The notes: generated by a model not told the origin, from the letters alone. DNA of 64,000 nucleotides from Lunularia cruciata (GCA_948567375.1 OX419759.1:25893493-25957492), one strand, 5' to 3'. Shown: positions 21,701 to 32,598, counted from the stretch's first letter. Numbers and translations: made by a program.

Positions 21701-23602
21701 GGGTACTATAGGAGGTTCATCTTCTCATTTTCCAACAAGGCTTATGCATTGACCATCTACATGAAGAAGGGTGTAGATTACATGGTGATTTTGAAAGACA
21801 AGGAGGCTCTCAAAGCTTTTGAGGAGCTCAAGCAATCCCTTGTTGTAGCTCCAATTCTTGCTAAACCTGATTGGAGTAAGCCTTTCATCCTCTACACTGA
21901 TGCTTCTAATGTAGCTATAGGATGCACTCTTAGTCAATTAGACCAAGATGGGCATGATCATCCAATAGCTTATGCTAGTAGGCAGATGGTTTCAGCAGAG
22001 AAGAACTACTCTGTCACAGAGAGAGAAGGGTTGGCAGTGATCTTTGGTCTCAAGAAGTTTAGACACTACTTCATTGGAGGGAAAGCCACAATTGTCACGG
22101 ATCACAAGGCTTTGAAGTACATCTTCAACAAGCCTAATGTTGAAGGGAGACTAGCAAGGTGGATGATACTCTTGTCTGAGTATGACTACACAATTGAGGA
22201 TAGGCCAGGAAAGAAACATGCAAATGCTGATTTGTTATCTAGAGCCTATGATCATGATGGAGATGAGCCAATAGATGATTCCTTCCCGGATGAGGAGCTC
22301 ATGACAATCTCAGTCACTCAAGAGATTCCAATGGAGTACAAGGAGATTGTGGATTTTGTGACAAGAGGTAACTATCCAGAAGGGATGCATGCTAGGGAGA
22401 GGAAGGCCCTTGCAGCAAGATCTAGACCTTACACAATGGTGGAGGATATTCTTTTTCACCAAGGAGCAGATGGTCTACTTCGAAGAGCAGTGGGTAAGGA
22501 AGAGTCTATCCTACTCATAAAGGAGTTTCATGAAGGTTTAGTATGTGGAGGACACTTTGCAGGAAAGGTGACTGCTTTCAAGATTCTAGATGCAGGTTAC
22601 CATTGGAGAGGGATTTTCAAGGATTGTCTTGATTATTGCAAAACTTGTCATGTTTGTCAAGCTTTTGCTAGAAAGTCTACATCCACTCCACCACTTAGAT
22701 CAATTCCATTGCTAGGACCTTTTGAGAAGTGGGGAATTGATTTTGTAGGACCTCTCAATAGAACCCCAAGGAACAATCGGTACATTGTGGTAGTTACTGA
22801 TTACCTTACCAAGTGGGTTGAGGCTAGACCATTGAGGGACAAGAATGAAGATGAAGTGGGTAGATTTCTTTATGAACGCATTATCACTAGGTTTGGATGC
22901 CCTTTGGAGTTGGTTTCTGATAGAGGAGGAGAGTTTACATGAAGCATTACTACAGCCATGCTACGACATTTCTCTATCACACATAGAGTAACTACATCCT
23001 ATAAGCCAAATTCCAATGGCTTGGCAGAGAGAACCAATCAGACCTTGTGCATGATGTTGGCCAAAGATGCAGAAATGGAGGGGGCTAAACATCATTGGGA
23101 CAAGAGGATTCATGCAGTTTTGTGGGAGTATAGGACAACCATGAAGACTTCCACTGGATATTCTCCATTCCAATTGGTGTATGGTATTGAGTCTACCTTA
23201 CCTATTCACTTTGATCTTCCTACCTTCCAAAGCATTCATAGGAGATTGAAGAAAGCACAAGGAAGTGATGCAGGGAAGTCAAGGAAGGATCAACTCATGG
23301 AGTTGGAAGAGGCAAGAGCAGTTGCTATGGTTCGAGTGGAGCAAGCCCAAAGGAAACAAAAGGAGAGCTATGACAAGAGGCAAGGCAAGAAGAAGGTGGA
23401 GCCTTTCAAAGAAGGTGATTGGGTAATGTTGTTTGATTCCATTCGATTCAAGAGAGTGCAAAAGAAGTTTTTGCCTAAGTACTTTGGACCTTTCATAGTA
23501 GAGAAGGTGTGGGGCAATTACACCTATGATCTCAAGGAGTTGGGAGGAAGACACTTTGATAGGATTAACCATGATAAGTTGAAGATGTACCATAGAAGGT
23601 AG
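18776..23602 (+). pseudogene. ZK-1 gag-pol polyprotein, one nonsense codon
   Basis: One frame of 1608 codons encodes gag, protease, RT, RNase H and integrase without a frameshift. Landmarks: gag capsid-like region (residues 1-230, with L-T-W-Y-E-S and F-L-P), CCHC knuckle CFGCGGRGHIQRNC (282-295), protease LVDGGSAVN with D502, acidic Ser/Glu linker (about 620-660), RT with MPFGLCNAPATFQ and FIDDFCVYG (FIDD at 891-894), RNase H with LYTDAS (D1042), integrase HHCC (H1252, H1260, C1291, C1294) and DD35E core (D1322, D1382, E1418), then a GPF-type module and the end at M-Y-H-R-R. No chromodomain follows. Codon 1389 (22940-22942) is TGA where ZK-2 and the ZK fragment have GGA. It cuts integrase between the second D and the E. 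Confidence 0.93.
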
Positions 23603-23640
23603 AGAGACCTTCACTTTGAGGACAAAGTGAAAACTTAGTC

Positions 23641-23650
23641 CGGGGGTAAA
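23641..23650 (+). other. Polypurine tract of ZK-1
   Basis: CGGGGGTAAA abuts the 3' LTR start TGTAACACCC. The same tract precedes the 3' LTR in the other ZK copies. Confidence 0.75.
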
Positions 23651-24329
23651 TGTAACACCCATTTGTGCATGTGTGTGGTATTGTGATATTTAGCTTGGTA
23701 TTACAAGTACTTAAGAGATATTATTTATATAGAGATAAAGGATGGTTCTATATTAGTCATGGTTAGCTAAAGTTAGTCATAGCTAAGATAGATGGGACCT
23801 TACTTTAGAGGAAGTAGAAAAGATGAGCACCACTATTTTGGATTTTAGTGTGTTGACTTGGTATTATTCCTAGGTGTTTGGCTTTGGGGAAAGAGTTGAG
23901 AACTCTTGGGCCCGCAAGCCTTTTTGTTTTGGATTCTTCTTTAGTCCAAGGATAGCCCATGTGAAGGAATCCTTGCTTTAGTGGTTGGGTCAAGATAAGG
24001 GGAATATGCCCATGTGAATGGATATTCCTTTCTACTTTTTGACTTTACTTGACTTTTAGTCTAGTAACTTGAGTTACTACGGTAATTAGTAACTTTGGTA
24101 CGTAACTATTTCACAAGTATATAAACAAGGAGTGAGGAGGTACTCATCATCCTTTCATTTGCAACTATCTCTCTCTCATTGAGTTCTCTAGTGAGCAATG
24201 TCTTGAGTCTTGGAGTGTTAGCCTTGGAGGAGTATGATGGAGTTGGGGTTCCTTGCCTTCTTAGTCCATGGTGCGCTACCATAATAGCCATCAGAGGTTC
24301 ATCCTGAGTGAGAGACAGGCCGGCTCACA
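23651..24329 (+). repeat. 3' LTR of ZK-1
   Basis: 679 bp, identical to the 5' LTR except at about two sites. It keeps the unmutated TAGTAACTTGAGTTACTA near-palindrome upstream of TATATAAA at 24118. Confidence 0.93.
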
Positions 24330-24333
24330 GACC

Positions 24334-25114
24334 CCATCCGAGTTTGCTCCGCCGAGTCCAGCAAATTTAGCCCAAGGTAGAAATGCGCTGCAAACTGGAC
24401 GATGTAGTGTGGAGGCATATTATCCCGCACATTCCACACCATTTGCCTTGTTCTCCCATGGAAACACCTCGCCCAATTGATCGGTTCTCTTGCAAATAAC
24501 TTGTGAAAGAACACCGCTTGGTGTTTCATCACATACGTGGTTCTCTCTGACTTCAGGATGGCCATCAGCGCACTCACAATTCCTCTCTTCACAGGGTTTT
24601 TGTAGCTCTCAACTTTGTACCCATTCTTCGTCCGCTTTGACGAGAATGCATCTCTCACCTCTTGAGTCTCTTGAGCTATCTCTCCCTTCCCCAAGAACAT
24701 GGCCCCTTGCTCCGAGCCTGCTTCCTTCCCGAGTACAAGTCTCCAATCCGACTTTGTCCACCGAGCCGGATTTCCTCTCTTCCCTTCCTCCTTGGGTCCA
24801 TCAAGACACTTGCTCTCGATGATTTCTGTCATGAAACCTGGAAAGCTCACATTCCAGTTCCATGCCAAGAAAGTGATCCAAAGTCGGCTCAAGACCTCGA
24901 TCCTAGCGATCACATCTAACCTCCAAATTGCATGATTTCTCATTGTGAATTTAGAGTTCTTCTTTCCTCCTCCCATCTCTTCTGCCTTCTCACTATCGCT
25001 TGATTTCACTCTTGCGACTTCTCTCTTACACACTAACGCGATTCCAACTCTATTTCCCTTCCTACGATCACCTGCAAGACGAATTCTCAACGGCAAAGGA
25101 AAATTACTCGACAT
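24334..25114 (-). pseudogene. GL LTR-encoded ORF, N-terminal half (GL-1 5' LTR)
   Basis: Open from the ATG at 25114 (M-S-S-N-F-P-L-P), 27 nt after the TATA box, for about 260 codons until the ZK-1 insertion. There the frame reads into ZK LTR sequence (G-S-V-S-R-P). It includes W-N-W-N-V-S-F-P-G-F-M-T-E-I-I, VRDAFSSKRTKNGYKVESYK, TTYVMKHQAVFFHKLF and HFYLGLNLL. This is the best-preserved N-terminal half in the window, with no stop. It was probably intact before ZK-1 landed. The domain looks mixed alpha/beta with many aromatics; no known catalytic motif is evident. Confidence 0.8.
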
Positions 25115-25532
25115 TTTGTTGTTGCAAGTTCAATTTTTATAGAGTTATGCTTTCTTTGTCTTTCTTCACTTCAAGTTTCTACCAAGAAATCAGACCTCCT
25201 GCATGCACCTGTCACTGTCAATCAACCTTTGCGCGTATGGGCCGCCGGTTTTTGAACGGTCCCTTCTTGAATTTCTCACCCCGATGAAAGGTTGTTAGAC
25301 TGTCTTTGCCTTGGGTTGAGCTCCCCCAATACGAAGACACTTTACTTTGGGTTGTATGCTGACAGGGCATTTCCAAGTACTTTGCCTTATGACCTGAAGT
25401 CACTTTACTTTGGGTTTCATCCTGAAGACTCTTTTCTTTGCCCTCTTTGGCGATATAGGCGCAATCCGACTTCTCTATACACTTCTTCTTCTTTATTTTG
25501 AAAAAAACAAAAAATGTGGGCACCACAAACAG

Positions 25533-25873
25533 ACAACACCGATGACATTTGATGTTTTGATGGGCCACACTATCTTGAGAGTGAGTGAGGTTTGCCATCT
25601 AGAGTCCTTGTGTTGGAAGGAAGTGATGGTGTTGTTTGGAAGGATCATGTGCTCAATTGTGTGCCATGCCACCTCCCAAACATTGATGGTACTATGGACC
25701 CAAGCTTGGCACTTGTACGTGCAGGCTTGAGGTGTATATTATGTGGCTCTTACGGTGGAGCCGCTACTATGTTAGTGTGTGATAGCTGTTGGAGAGGATG
25801 GCATATGGCATGTTTGACTCTTCCTCTCATGATGGTTCCTCAAGGATAGTGGTTATGTCCTAGATGTATTTGA
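25533..25873 (+). pseudogene. H-PHD host retroelement: integrase tail and PHD finger (right piece)
   Basis: Continues the reading frame of 1-187 across GL-1: Q-T-T-P-M-T-F-D-V, then I-L-R-V-S-E-V. After a one-base shift near 25590 comes VLVLEGSDGVVWKDHV, C-V-P-C-H-L-P-N-I-D-G-T, and a PHD-like finger. The finger shows C-x2-C (RCILCG), then MLVCDSCWRGWHMACL, then a W-L-C-P-R-C end. Spacing fits the C4-H-C3 PHD pattern. A TAG falls between Q-G and the final W, so the finger is interrupted before its last Cys pair. This PHD is probably a chromatin-reading tail on the integrase, as chromodomains are in other Ty3 elements; that is inference. Confidence 0.68.
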
Positions 25874-26031
25874 ACTATAGCTAGTTCATTCTTTATATGG
25901 TATAGATTGCAGACAGACGACTAACAATGGGGCTCCATAGCACCCGGCCTCTTGATCTTTGCCCATTATAGGGTATACCATATACTTAGACTAGATGGCT
26001 ATCTGAAGTTAGACAGACCTAACCGCCAGCT

Positions 26032-26599
26032 AGGAGGGCGATTGTGGCACTTTAGAGTCTATGTATGACTTATGTGTGAGTTGTGCTTCTGTAGTGTATG
26101 ATGTTGACAGTGTTGTATGTTGTGTAGCAATGTATATACACACAACAGCTGTCACATCATTTGTGGTGTCGCATCTAGATTGCTTGGACACTAGAGTTCC
26201 AGTGATAGTAGTTAGAGTTATTTTAGTAGTTTTTTAGAGACTACTTTCCGACAGTCAGATTCATGTTTGGGGTATTGACTTCATGGTGGGACCCACCATC
26301 ACTTTGCACCATTTGCACCGTCAAGTGTGCCGTCAGTGGGACCATTAGGGTTCAGACCTAGCTCGAGTCCAGGGGGTATACTTTTGAAGTGTAGCTCTAG
26401 AGAGCTCACTTCTCTGATGTTGAGCCTTCGAGTTCTTGGCTATGGTAGACAGAGGCCGGCGAGCGTCATCTGGATTCTCTATGCTTGAGTGGGTGTAGCT
26501 TGACTATAATCAGTACCCAATCGTTAGCAATTTATGGAGTGACAGATCAAGTACTGATCTGAGTTGAGTTGAGTTGAGAGTGGTAAACAATCTGATTAT
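26032..26599 (+). repeat. Polypurine tract and probable 3' LTR of H-PHD
   Basis: A purine tract (AGGAGGGCGA, 26033-26042) is followed by TGTGGCACTT at 26043, a normal PPT-LTR join about 170 bp after the PHD finger. The next 557 bp contain no ORF. A copy of the first 107 bp begins again at 26600, so the LTR may end before that point, although no clear CA end is seen. Confidence 0.5.
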
Positions 26600-26706
26600 T
26601 GTGGTAATTTAGAGTCTATGTATGACTTATGTGTGAGTTGTGCTTTTGTAATGTATGATGTTGACAGCGATGTATGTTGTGTAGCAATGTATATACGCAC
26701 GACAAC
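26600..26706 (+). repeat. Second copy of the H-PHD LTR start
   Basis: 107 bp from TGTGGTAATT match 26043-26150 at roughly 90%, in the same orientation, then similarity stops. It is either a truncated second LTR or a local duplication. Confidence 0.6.
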
Positions 26707-26868
26707 TACTTTCTTCCTCCAATCTACCAGATGGTTGTAATGCTCCATCCATGGCATGCTTAAGATTGCATCATAACAAGCTAATTGTATTACTCACTCC
26801 TCAATTGCTTCTTGATATTCTCCTATAGAGAGTGCTACCCTTCTAGGTAACAACTCATTCTTCTTTGT

Positions 26869-27310
26869 TTACCCATTAGGTAACTCTACTTTTTTGCTCT
26901 CATCTTTCTCTAGATCCATTCCCAATCTTATTGCAACAAAGCAAGACAAGAAATTCTTTATTGCTACTAGATCTATCAATACTCTAACTTGATTGCCTTC
27001 TTGGAGGCCATTAATGACAATCAATTGTGATTTTGCCTTTCTAGACCTTTGCGCACTCATCTTCTTCCTCCTTTCACTTGTTTGCTTCCCTATTGAGCCA
27101 ATAAGGCTATGAGGAACATATATTAGCAATCTTTGTTTTTTGCGGTGATTTTTGCATTCTCTTCTATAGTGCATCTCTCCATGTTGTTCAAAGATTATGT
27201 GTATGGAGGCCAATGGCCTCTAGAGAGACAAGCACAAAAATTGATGGATATATGCCCAATACGGCCACAATTGTATCATTGACGTTGTGCTTTCAACTTC
27301 CTTCTCCTTG
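26869..27310 (-). pseudogene. H-gag element: zinc knuckle and protease region, decayed
   Basis: Minus strand. Near 27285-27240 a knuckle-like Y-N-C-G-R-I-G-H is preceded by TGA where a Cys is expected. A second degraded knuckle (H-G-E-M-H-Y-R-R-E-C) begins the 114-codon frame 27213-26869. Downstream are V-I-N-G-L-Q-E-G-N-Q-V-R-V-L-I-D, N-F-L-S and MDLEKDESKKVELPNG, the layout of a Ty3 aspartic protease (V-L-x-D-S-G-A-x-x-N-F-I-S), with the D-S-G triplet changed to D-L-V. Similarity fades beyond 26869; RT is not visible. Confidence 0.6.
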
Positions 27311-29604
27311 TGGGACTCCATCTCTTAGTTCTTTTACCTATCCCTACTCTTCTTGAAGTGGTTGGGCTCCTTGGTCTCAAAACTAAGGAGCCTGACCATA
27401 AGTATTGCCAAATTCCATAAGTATTGGTCCACCCATGTTGTCATACTTTGATTTTCACCCTTTGGGAACACATAGGGTGCCTAGCTGTGTAACCTATAGA
27501 TCAAAGGTTGGAGCTAAACCTATCTCTACTAGTTTGAACGCACATAGATCCAAACCAATAGAACCCTTCACTCTAGGTTTTGGTATTCTTGCTATTGAGT
27601 AACCTAACTTGTCATCATAACACACACTCGTGGTTTGTTGGTCATTACTTCTAGCATTACCAAGGAGAAATACACATGTTTAAAAGGAAAGAACCTAAGC
27701 ACAATGCCAGCACAAACCAATTGGGCATACAAACAAGCTTGCAAGCACAAAGAGGATCCAATCATAAGAATTCAGCAACAACCCTCTTTGCTTTTTGTCA
27801 GAATTGAGCTTTAGAGCCCTCTTTCTTTGTCATCAAGCTAATTTCAACATGTACTCCAAGTTTCCTCCAATATGTACTTTAGACTTCAACTAATTTGTAA
27901 TCCAAGTGGGGTAATCCTATGTCTTTTTATGAGGAAAATTCTATGTAACTCAAATGAGCATAAATTTCTCTATGTAACTTGTATTTCAATGTTTTAGGAT
28001 TCAATAAAAAGCTTATAAGATAAGATTTCCAATAATATAAAATAAGTCATAATCTAATCAATACAACTCCTTTGACAAACTCTTGAACTTGGCCAATTTT
28101 TTGTAATTTTTACCATAATTTTGAAATCCCTAATTTAGGGTTTACTCCTCATTTTGGGTAACTTTCCCTAAATTTCTAGATCAAAGGTACACCAAATCCT
28201 CAAAAACACTCTAGAAACCTAAAATCCTTAGTCATATACACACAAATAGGATAATTGACACTCAATCATGATAAAATAAAAAAATGCTCTTCCGAGCCTA
28301 CAATAATATTTTTGGTAGAGTTTATTGGATTAGCTCTCACTCTCCATGGATCCAAAGTCAACCAAATTTTTCAAAATAGATTTTTGTTCCCTTGTCTAAA
28401 GCTCTATGAAGTTAAGTACCCTAATCCAATGCCAAACCCTAGATATAGATCAATTCCTAATTTGGGCTAACTTGTGAGCTCTATAGAGCCAAGTATGCTT
28501 GATCCAAGACCCTGAATTGTCTATTTGAGAAATCCATATGAAATCTTTGCAAAAAAGTGCAACCCTTAGCCACCTACAATACAAGATATTTTATCAAGGT
28601 GATTCAGACCACAACTTTAAGAGTGACCAAATCTTCAAACTTGATCAATATCTCATCTCCAACTCCTCACTTTCCAAAACTCCAACTTCAATTGGCCAAA
28701 TCTAATTTGAGATTGATCAAACCCTAAAATTTCTTGAGCTTACTAGTAAAATCACTTTTTCAAGTCTCCAACCCACTTGAAAAATCATGAAGATGTTTCA
28801 TGAAGCTCTTTGAATCACCTATTTTGTGCTTCTGGATATGAATTCTACCCCCCCCCCCTCCCCCACCTTGATTCAATCAATCATATCTCCTAGAGAGTTG
28901 ACTAAAATCACTTGATTCTAGTATCCAAATTATAGCATATCAGCTCTTCTCTCTAACCATGGTCTTCTCTCTTTGAATTTCTTCCTCAAACTCCCTTGAT
29001 GGTCAAAAAACTCCTAATCTTTTCCTTGGAACCCAATCTCTTGCAATTTTGTCATTTAGCCTCTTCACTTTTTGACAAGTGGCCCCCACAACTCCACCTT
29101 GAAGCTCATAAACAAAATTAAGTTATTCTTTAAGTAAAAGATTGCATTGATTGTCAAGTCCAAAACTTGCTGATAAGGAAGCACCAAAAGATATCATTGA
29201 CTTTGTGAATACCGCCCCAAAATGTGCCACCATCCAATCCCGTAAGCCATCACGGTGTAGAATTTGAAGCCTGATGAGAAAAGGATTTGGGAGTGGCAGA
29301 TCAAGAGCATGAGACATCTCTTACTTAATTGCTCTTTGCAATCCAACTTCCATGCTTTGCTACAACTCTCACTCTCATTGTCCTCCTCTTGCTCGAGACT
29401 CCCCCAACTAAAACACATCTTCCTTTCAACTCTCCACCACCTTTATACATAAGTGCCCTCAAAGAATACAAGACCATAATCCATATGTTCAATCATATAC
29501 ATGTACATAGATTGCTCACATGACAATAGCTTAACCGTTGGATCCATCATACAACGTACTCCATCTTTACGGAGATAAACCACACCAATTTACATTTTCA
29601 TAGG
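27311..29604. other. No recognisable gene; AT-rich spacer or decayed element
   Basis: About 2.3 kb with only short frames on either strand. It lies between gag and knuckle/protease remains of the same minus-strand element, so it is either an unrecognised insertion or decayed gag linker. A C11-T-C5 run is at 28848-28864. Fragments such as 29123-29418 (minus) do not match any family I know. Confidence 0.4.
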
Positions 29605-30313
29605 CTACATAAACCACAATACAACAATGTGTGGCATTTCAGCCTGATAATGAGATGGAACTACTTCTTCACCTCCTCCAAATGCCCCTACTATTCTTTG
29701 GGCACAAGCAATGGCTTCAAATATAATGTTAGGATTTTGTACCATGGCTTCTTGGTGAATCCGCTCCTTCAAACCTTGTTTGAAATTGTCTAGAGCCTCT
29801 GCTGGACTCATGTCAGTTATTGCAACTTATAGATAAAAAATACCTCCATGTACTCTTGCATGCTATTCTTTTGCTTCAACCCCCATATTCAGATTTGGGC
29901 CATCTGCACAGAATCCTCACACTATAAATTCTTTAACAGTCCTTCTTGCATTACTATCCACGTGACCTCTCTTCTTTCTGCTAATATTGATCATTACCAA
30001 GCATCATACCATGTGAGGGCTTTATTGGTCAAGTATCCACATGCAAATATGCCTATGGTATGCTTGGTGATCTCTGTTGAGAATAATTGGAAGTATCAAT
30101 TCATTCTCAAGATCCACTTCTCTACTACTCCCATAAAATGATGCCCCTTGTAAGGCTTGATATTGGAGGTCTTGTTCATTTGTAGTAACAATGTAGCTTC
30201 ATTGTTGACCAAGTTTGATGTCATAGGCATAGGTGCCTCTCCTAGTACTTCAATTGCAAGTATTGGGTTTTGAGACGGTTCTCCTTTGTGCATTGCCTGA
30301 TCATCCCTCAAGG
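29605..30313 (-). pseudogene. H-gag element: gag capsid region, broken
   Basis: Minus strand, two open pieces separated by stops. From 30311: P-Y-K-G-H-H-F-M-G-V-V-E-K-W-I-L-R-M-N. Then in about 30095-29990, G-Y-L-T-N-K-A-L-T-W-Y-D-A-W, the usual L-T-W-Y signature of retrotransposon gag. From 29811: M-S-P-A-E-A-L-D-N-F-K-Q-G-L-K. The N-terminal part of gag is not adjacent; it appears to be at 59269-59640, on the other side of the GL-2 complex. The element therefore runs on the minus strand from about 60 kb to about 26.9 kb with the GL-2 complex inside gag. Confidence 0.65.
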
Positions 30314-30318
30314 TCTAT

Positions 30319-32598
30319 TGTGGTACCCACATTTTTGTTTTTTTTGTAATTTTGAAGAAGAAGTGTACAAAAGAAGTCATATTGTGCCTGTATGACATCA
30401 AGAGGAGAAGAATGGTATCTTTGAGTTGAAACCCAAGGAAAAATGACTTTGTGCCAGAAGATGAAGTACTCGGATTTGCCTTGTCAGCCTGCAACTCAAA
30501 GTAAGGAGACTTCTTCTTGGGGGTGCTCAAACCAAGGCGAGGACATATAACAACTTTCCTTTGGGGTGGGACATTCAAGAAGGTACCGTGCATAAAACTA
30601 GCTGGCTGGCCTATGAATGGGAGGAAATTGATAGTGATAGGAGCATGAAGAAGGTGTGATTTCTTGGTAGAAATTCAAAGTGAAGAGAGACAGAGGAAGC
30701 GCACCACTATAAAATTTGAGTTAGAGATGAAGTGATGACAAGGAATTTTCCATCGCCGTTAAGGAGATGCAGTCAAAGTGTCATGAGGTGAAGACTATGT
30801 TGCACGTGTTAGCAAGATTAGAGGAAGAGAACTCGGAGTTGAAGAAGAGTGTAATCTGAGGTGAGGAAGAGAGAGAAGTACTACGAGTAGATGTAGTAGT
30901 ATAGAATCAAGTAATTGAAAACTTGAAGAGAAAAGTGGGAAGTAGAGAAAGGATCATAGAGCAGAGTGTCATAGCAAGGGAAAGGCAGATAACGGAGTAT
31001 GAAATCTTGAAACAATAATTTGTTGATTCATGATTAGAAATTATTCATGCTATGGCAAGAGTAGCAGAGAAGGAGCAAGAGCTTGATAGAGTAATGGAGA
31101 GTGTAGAAGAAAAGAAGCAGCTCTGGCAAAGAGAGTTGACAATGAGGTTTAGAGAAGAAGAAAGATTGAGGGAGATACTTTGTAATTTGGAGGAGAAGAT
31201 TGTGCAAAAGGAGAAGGAGAAGGAGACAATGAAAGCCAAGTTTGAGGCAGAACTAGCAATGTATAGGGAAGATTGGCTTGCAGATGAAGAACAGGAGAGA
31301 AGAATGAGACTTGAGCCATTGAAGGAGATTGTAACAAAGATGAATGCGATGTTGAGTACAGAAGCCAACGTCTGGATTGAAGAAACAAGATTGCACAAGT
31401 TGAAGTTGGTGGCGCAAGAGACAAGCAGGAGAAACACAAAGGATAAAGACTTGAATGCCTTGCTGATTAGTCTCAAAACTCATGTAGATAGAAAGATTGG
31501 AAGTAGAAGATAATATCACGATCCTATTACACTTGGTAAAATTAGAGATAGATAAACTACGGAAAAATATAAGAGCAAAACCTGAAGTAGATGACATAGG
31601 AGTCCAAATATCTAGGGAGTTACCATCAAAGATGTTAGAGAAGAGTGGGTCAGGAGATAAGGCAATAGATAGATTATCGGCTAGTGTAATTATAGATAAG
31701 AGTAAAGAATTAGTAGAATTGGTAGAGGAATTAATAGTTGTGAAACCCAAGGATAGAGTAGTATGTGAAGTTACTTTGTGACTGGAAGCCGAGGAAGAGG
31801 TAGACATCAGATTGGAGTGGTAATAGTTTTGAGATTTGAAGAGGCAGATATGAAGAGGTGGTTTGTCATTTTGGATTTCTAGATAGGAAGAGTTGTAAGG
31901 AAATGGTATAGTTGTTAGATAATTGTTGTAGTGCTCTGCCTATTTAAAGATGCCATTCTTAGTATGTGTTTGTTCAATGCTCATAATTTATGAGAATAGA
32001 TAAAGCAAAGTGTTATGAAGCAGTGCTCGCCGTTTGAGCTTAATTCTGGGTATCAACATTGTGTTTGTGTTTGTGAGTGCTGGGAGAATTTTGAAGTGCA
32101 AATCAATATGTTTGTTGGATGTTGGATTCCACAGCCTTGATCTTCATTTTGAAGTGCAATTGGAGCAATGCCTTGATAGATCTAAGAGGAATTGTAGTGT
32201 TGGTAGTATTCTGCATTTATGAGTGCAGCACAGTGTTGATGTGAAGTAATTTCAATCAAGGAAGTTGTGCCTTCAGTGGAGGGGTGGAACACAATTTTGA
32301 GCAAAGTCATTTTGTAGTGAAGTGCCATTTCTGGGAGAGACTGAATCATCACAATCAAGATTGTTTGGAAAGATTTGTTGGAGTTGTGATTAAGGAGTGT
32401 TAATTTGTAATGAGATTGCAAGTTAGTGCTTGTTACTCTCTTCTAGGTGTGGTTTCTACCTGAGAGACTAAAGACACAACCAAGAAGAATTGAGATTGTT
32501 ACTTTGCTTTGTATTTGACCAATTCTGAATAATATCTCTACAGGAACAAACTTTACTTACCTGATTACCGCAAAAGTGATATTTGCCGGGTTGTCACA
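30319..32598 (+). repeat. 5' LTR of GL-2, internally deleted
   Basis: 2280 bp from TGTGGTACCC to GGTTGTCACA. Compared with 53092-56860 it lacks about 1.5 kb: sequence jumps from just after the ORF start (about 30763) to the coiled-coil region. TATA-like C-T-A-T-A-A-A-A is near 30704. Confidence 0.85.
30764..31781 (+). pseudogene. GL LTR-encoded ORF, C-terminal remnant (GL-2 5' LTR)
   Basis: Only the coiled-coil half remains: L-E-E-E-N-S-E-L-K-K-S near 30825 with in-frame stops, then an open 153-codon stretch (31052-31513, MARVAEKEQELDRVMESVEE) and, one frame over, 31497-31781 with the family C-terminal motif L-P-S-K-M-L-E-K-S-G-S-G-D-K. The N-terminal half was deleted. Confidence 0.75.

Larger units (their letters stand above)
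16528..24329 (+). mobile_element. ZK-1, nearly intact young ZK retrotransposon
   Basis: 7802 bp: 5' LTR 16528-17206, primer site 17211-17228, leader ORF 17185-17418, two-knuckle ORF 18068-18544, gag-pol 18776-23602, polypurine tract 23641-23650, 3' LTR 23651-24329. The LTRs are both 679 bp and differ by eye at two sites (C/T near 16951 and T/C near 16979). The only clear lesion is one nonsense codon in integrase. It lies inside the LTR ORF of GL-1, so it arrived after GL-1. It would need another copy to supply integrase. Confidence 0.92.
188..25527 (-). mobile_element. GL-1, giant-LTR Ty3/gypsy retrotransposon with two nested insertions
   Basis: Read on the minus strand, the element begins at 25527 (TGTGGTGCCC) and ends at 188 (GGTTGTCACA), with AACAG duplications outside. 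Order: 5' LTR 25527-13936, primer site 13928-13910, gag 13733-12174, gag end to RT 12190-10313, RNase H and integrase 10328-8505, polypurine tract 8177-8162, 3' LTR 8161-188. Removing the nested ZK-1 (7.8 kb) and ZK fragment (4.7 kb) leaves about 12.85 kb, of which about 5.8 kb is internal. The LTRs differ by roughly 5% in a 300-bp block compared by eye. Gag and pol carry stops and a frameshift, and the protease is missing, so this copy is not autonomous. Confidence 0.88.
13936..25527 (-). repeat. 5' LTR of GL-1 (interrupted by ZK-1)
   Basis: Outer end at 25527 (TGTGGTGCCC on the minus strand), inner end at 13936. Without ZK-1 and the 4-bp duplication it is about 3786 bp. Sense order: U3 with repeated CTTTGGGTT-like blocks, TATA near 25141, the LTR ORF from 25114 through the ZK-1 insertion to about 14730, then about 790 bp of non-coding sequence to the terminus. 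It ends 7 nt from the primer site. Confidence 0.9.

Noticed and set aside
23400-23602. Possible chromodomain after the ZK integrase
   Set aside because: The protein ends soon after the GPF-type module; there is no room for a chromodomain and no aromatic cage pattern.
25592-25849. A functional host PHD-finger gene
   Set aside because: It is in line with integrase-tail sequence on the other side of GL-1, contains a stop and a frameshift, and is followed by a polypurine tract and LTR-like start.
28848-28864. C11-T-C5 run as a G-quadruplex on the minus strand
   Set aside because: A single run of this length could only partly form such a structure, and there is no nearby gene or regulatory context.
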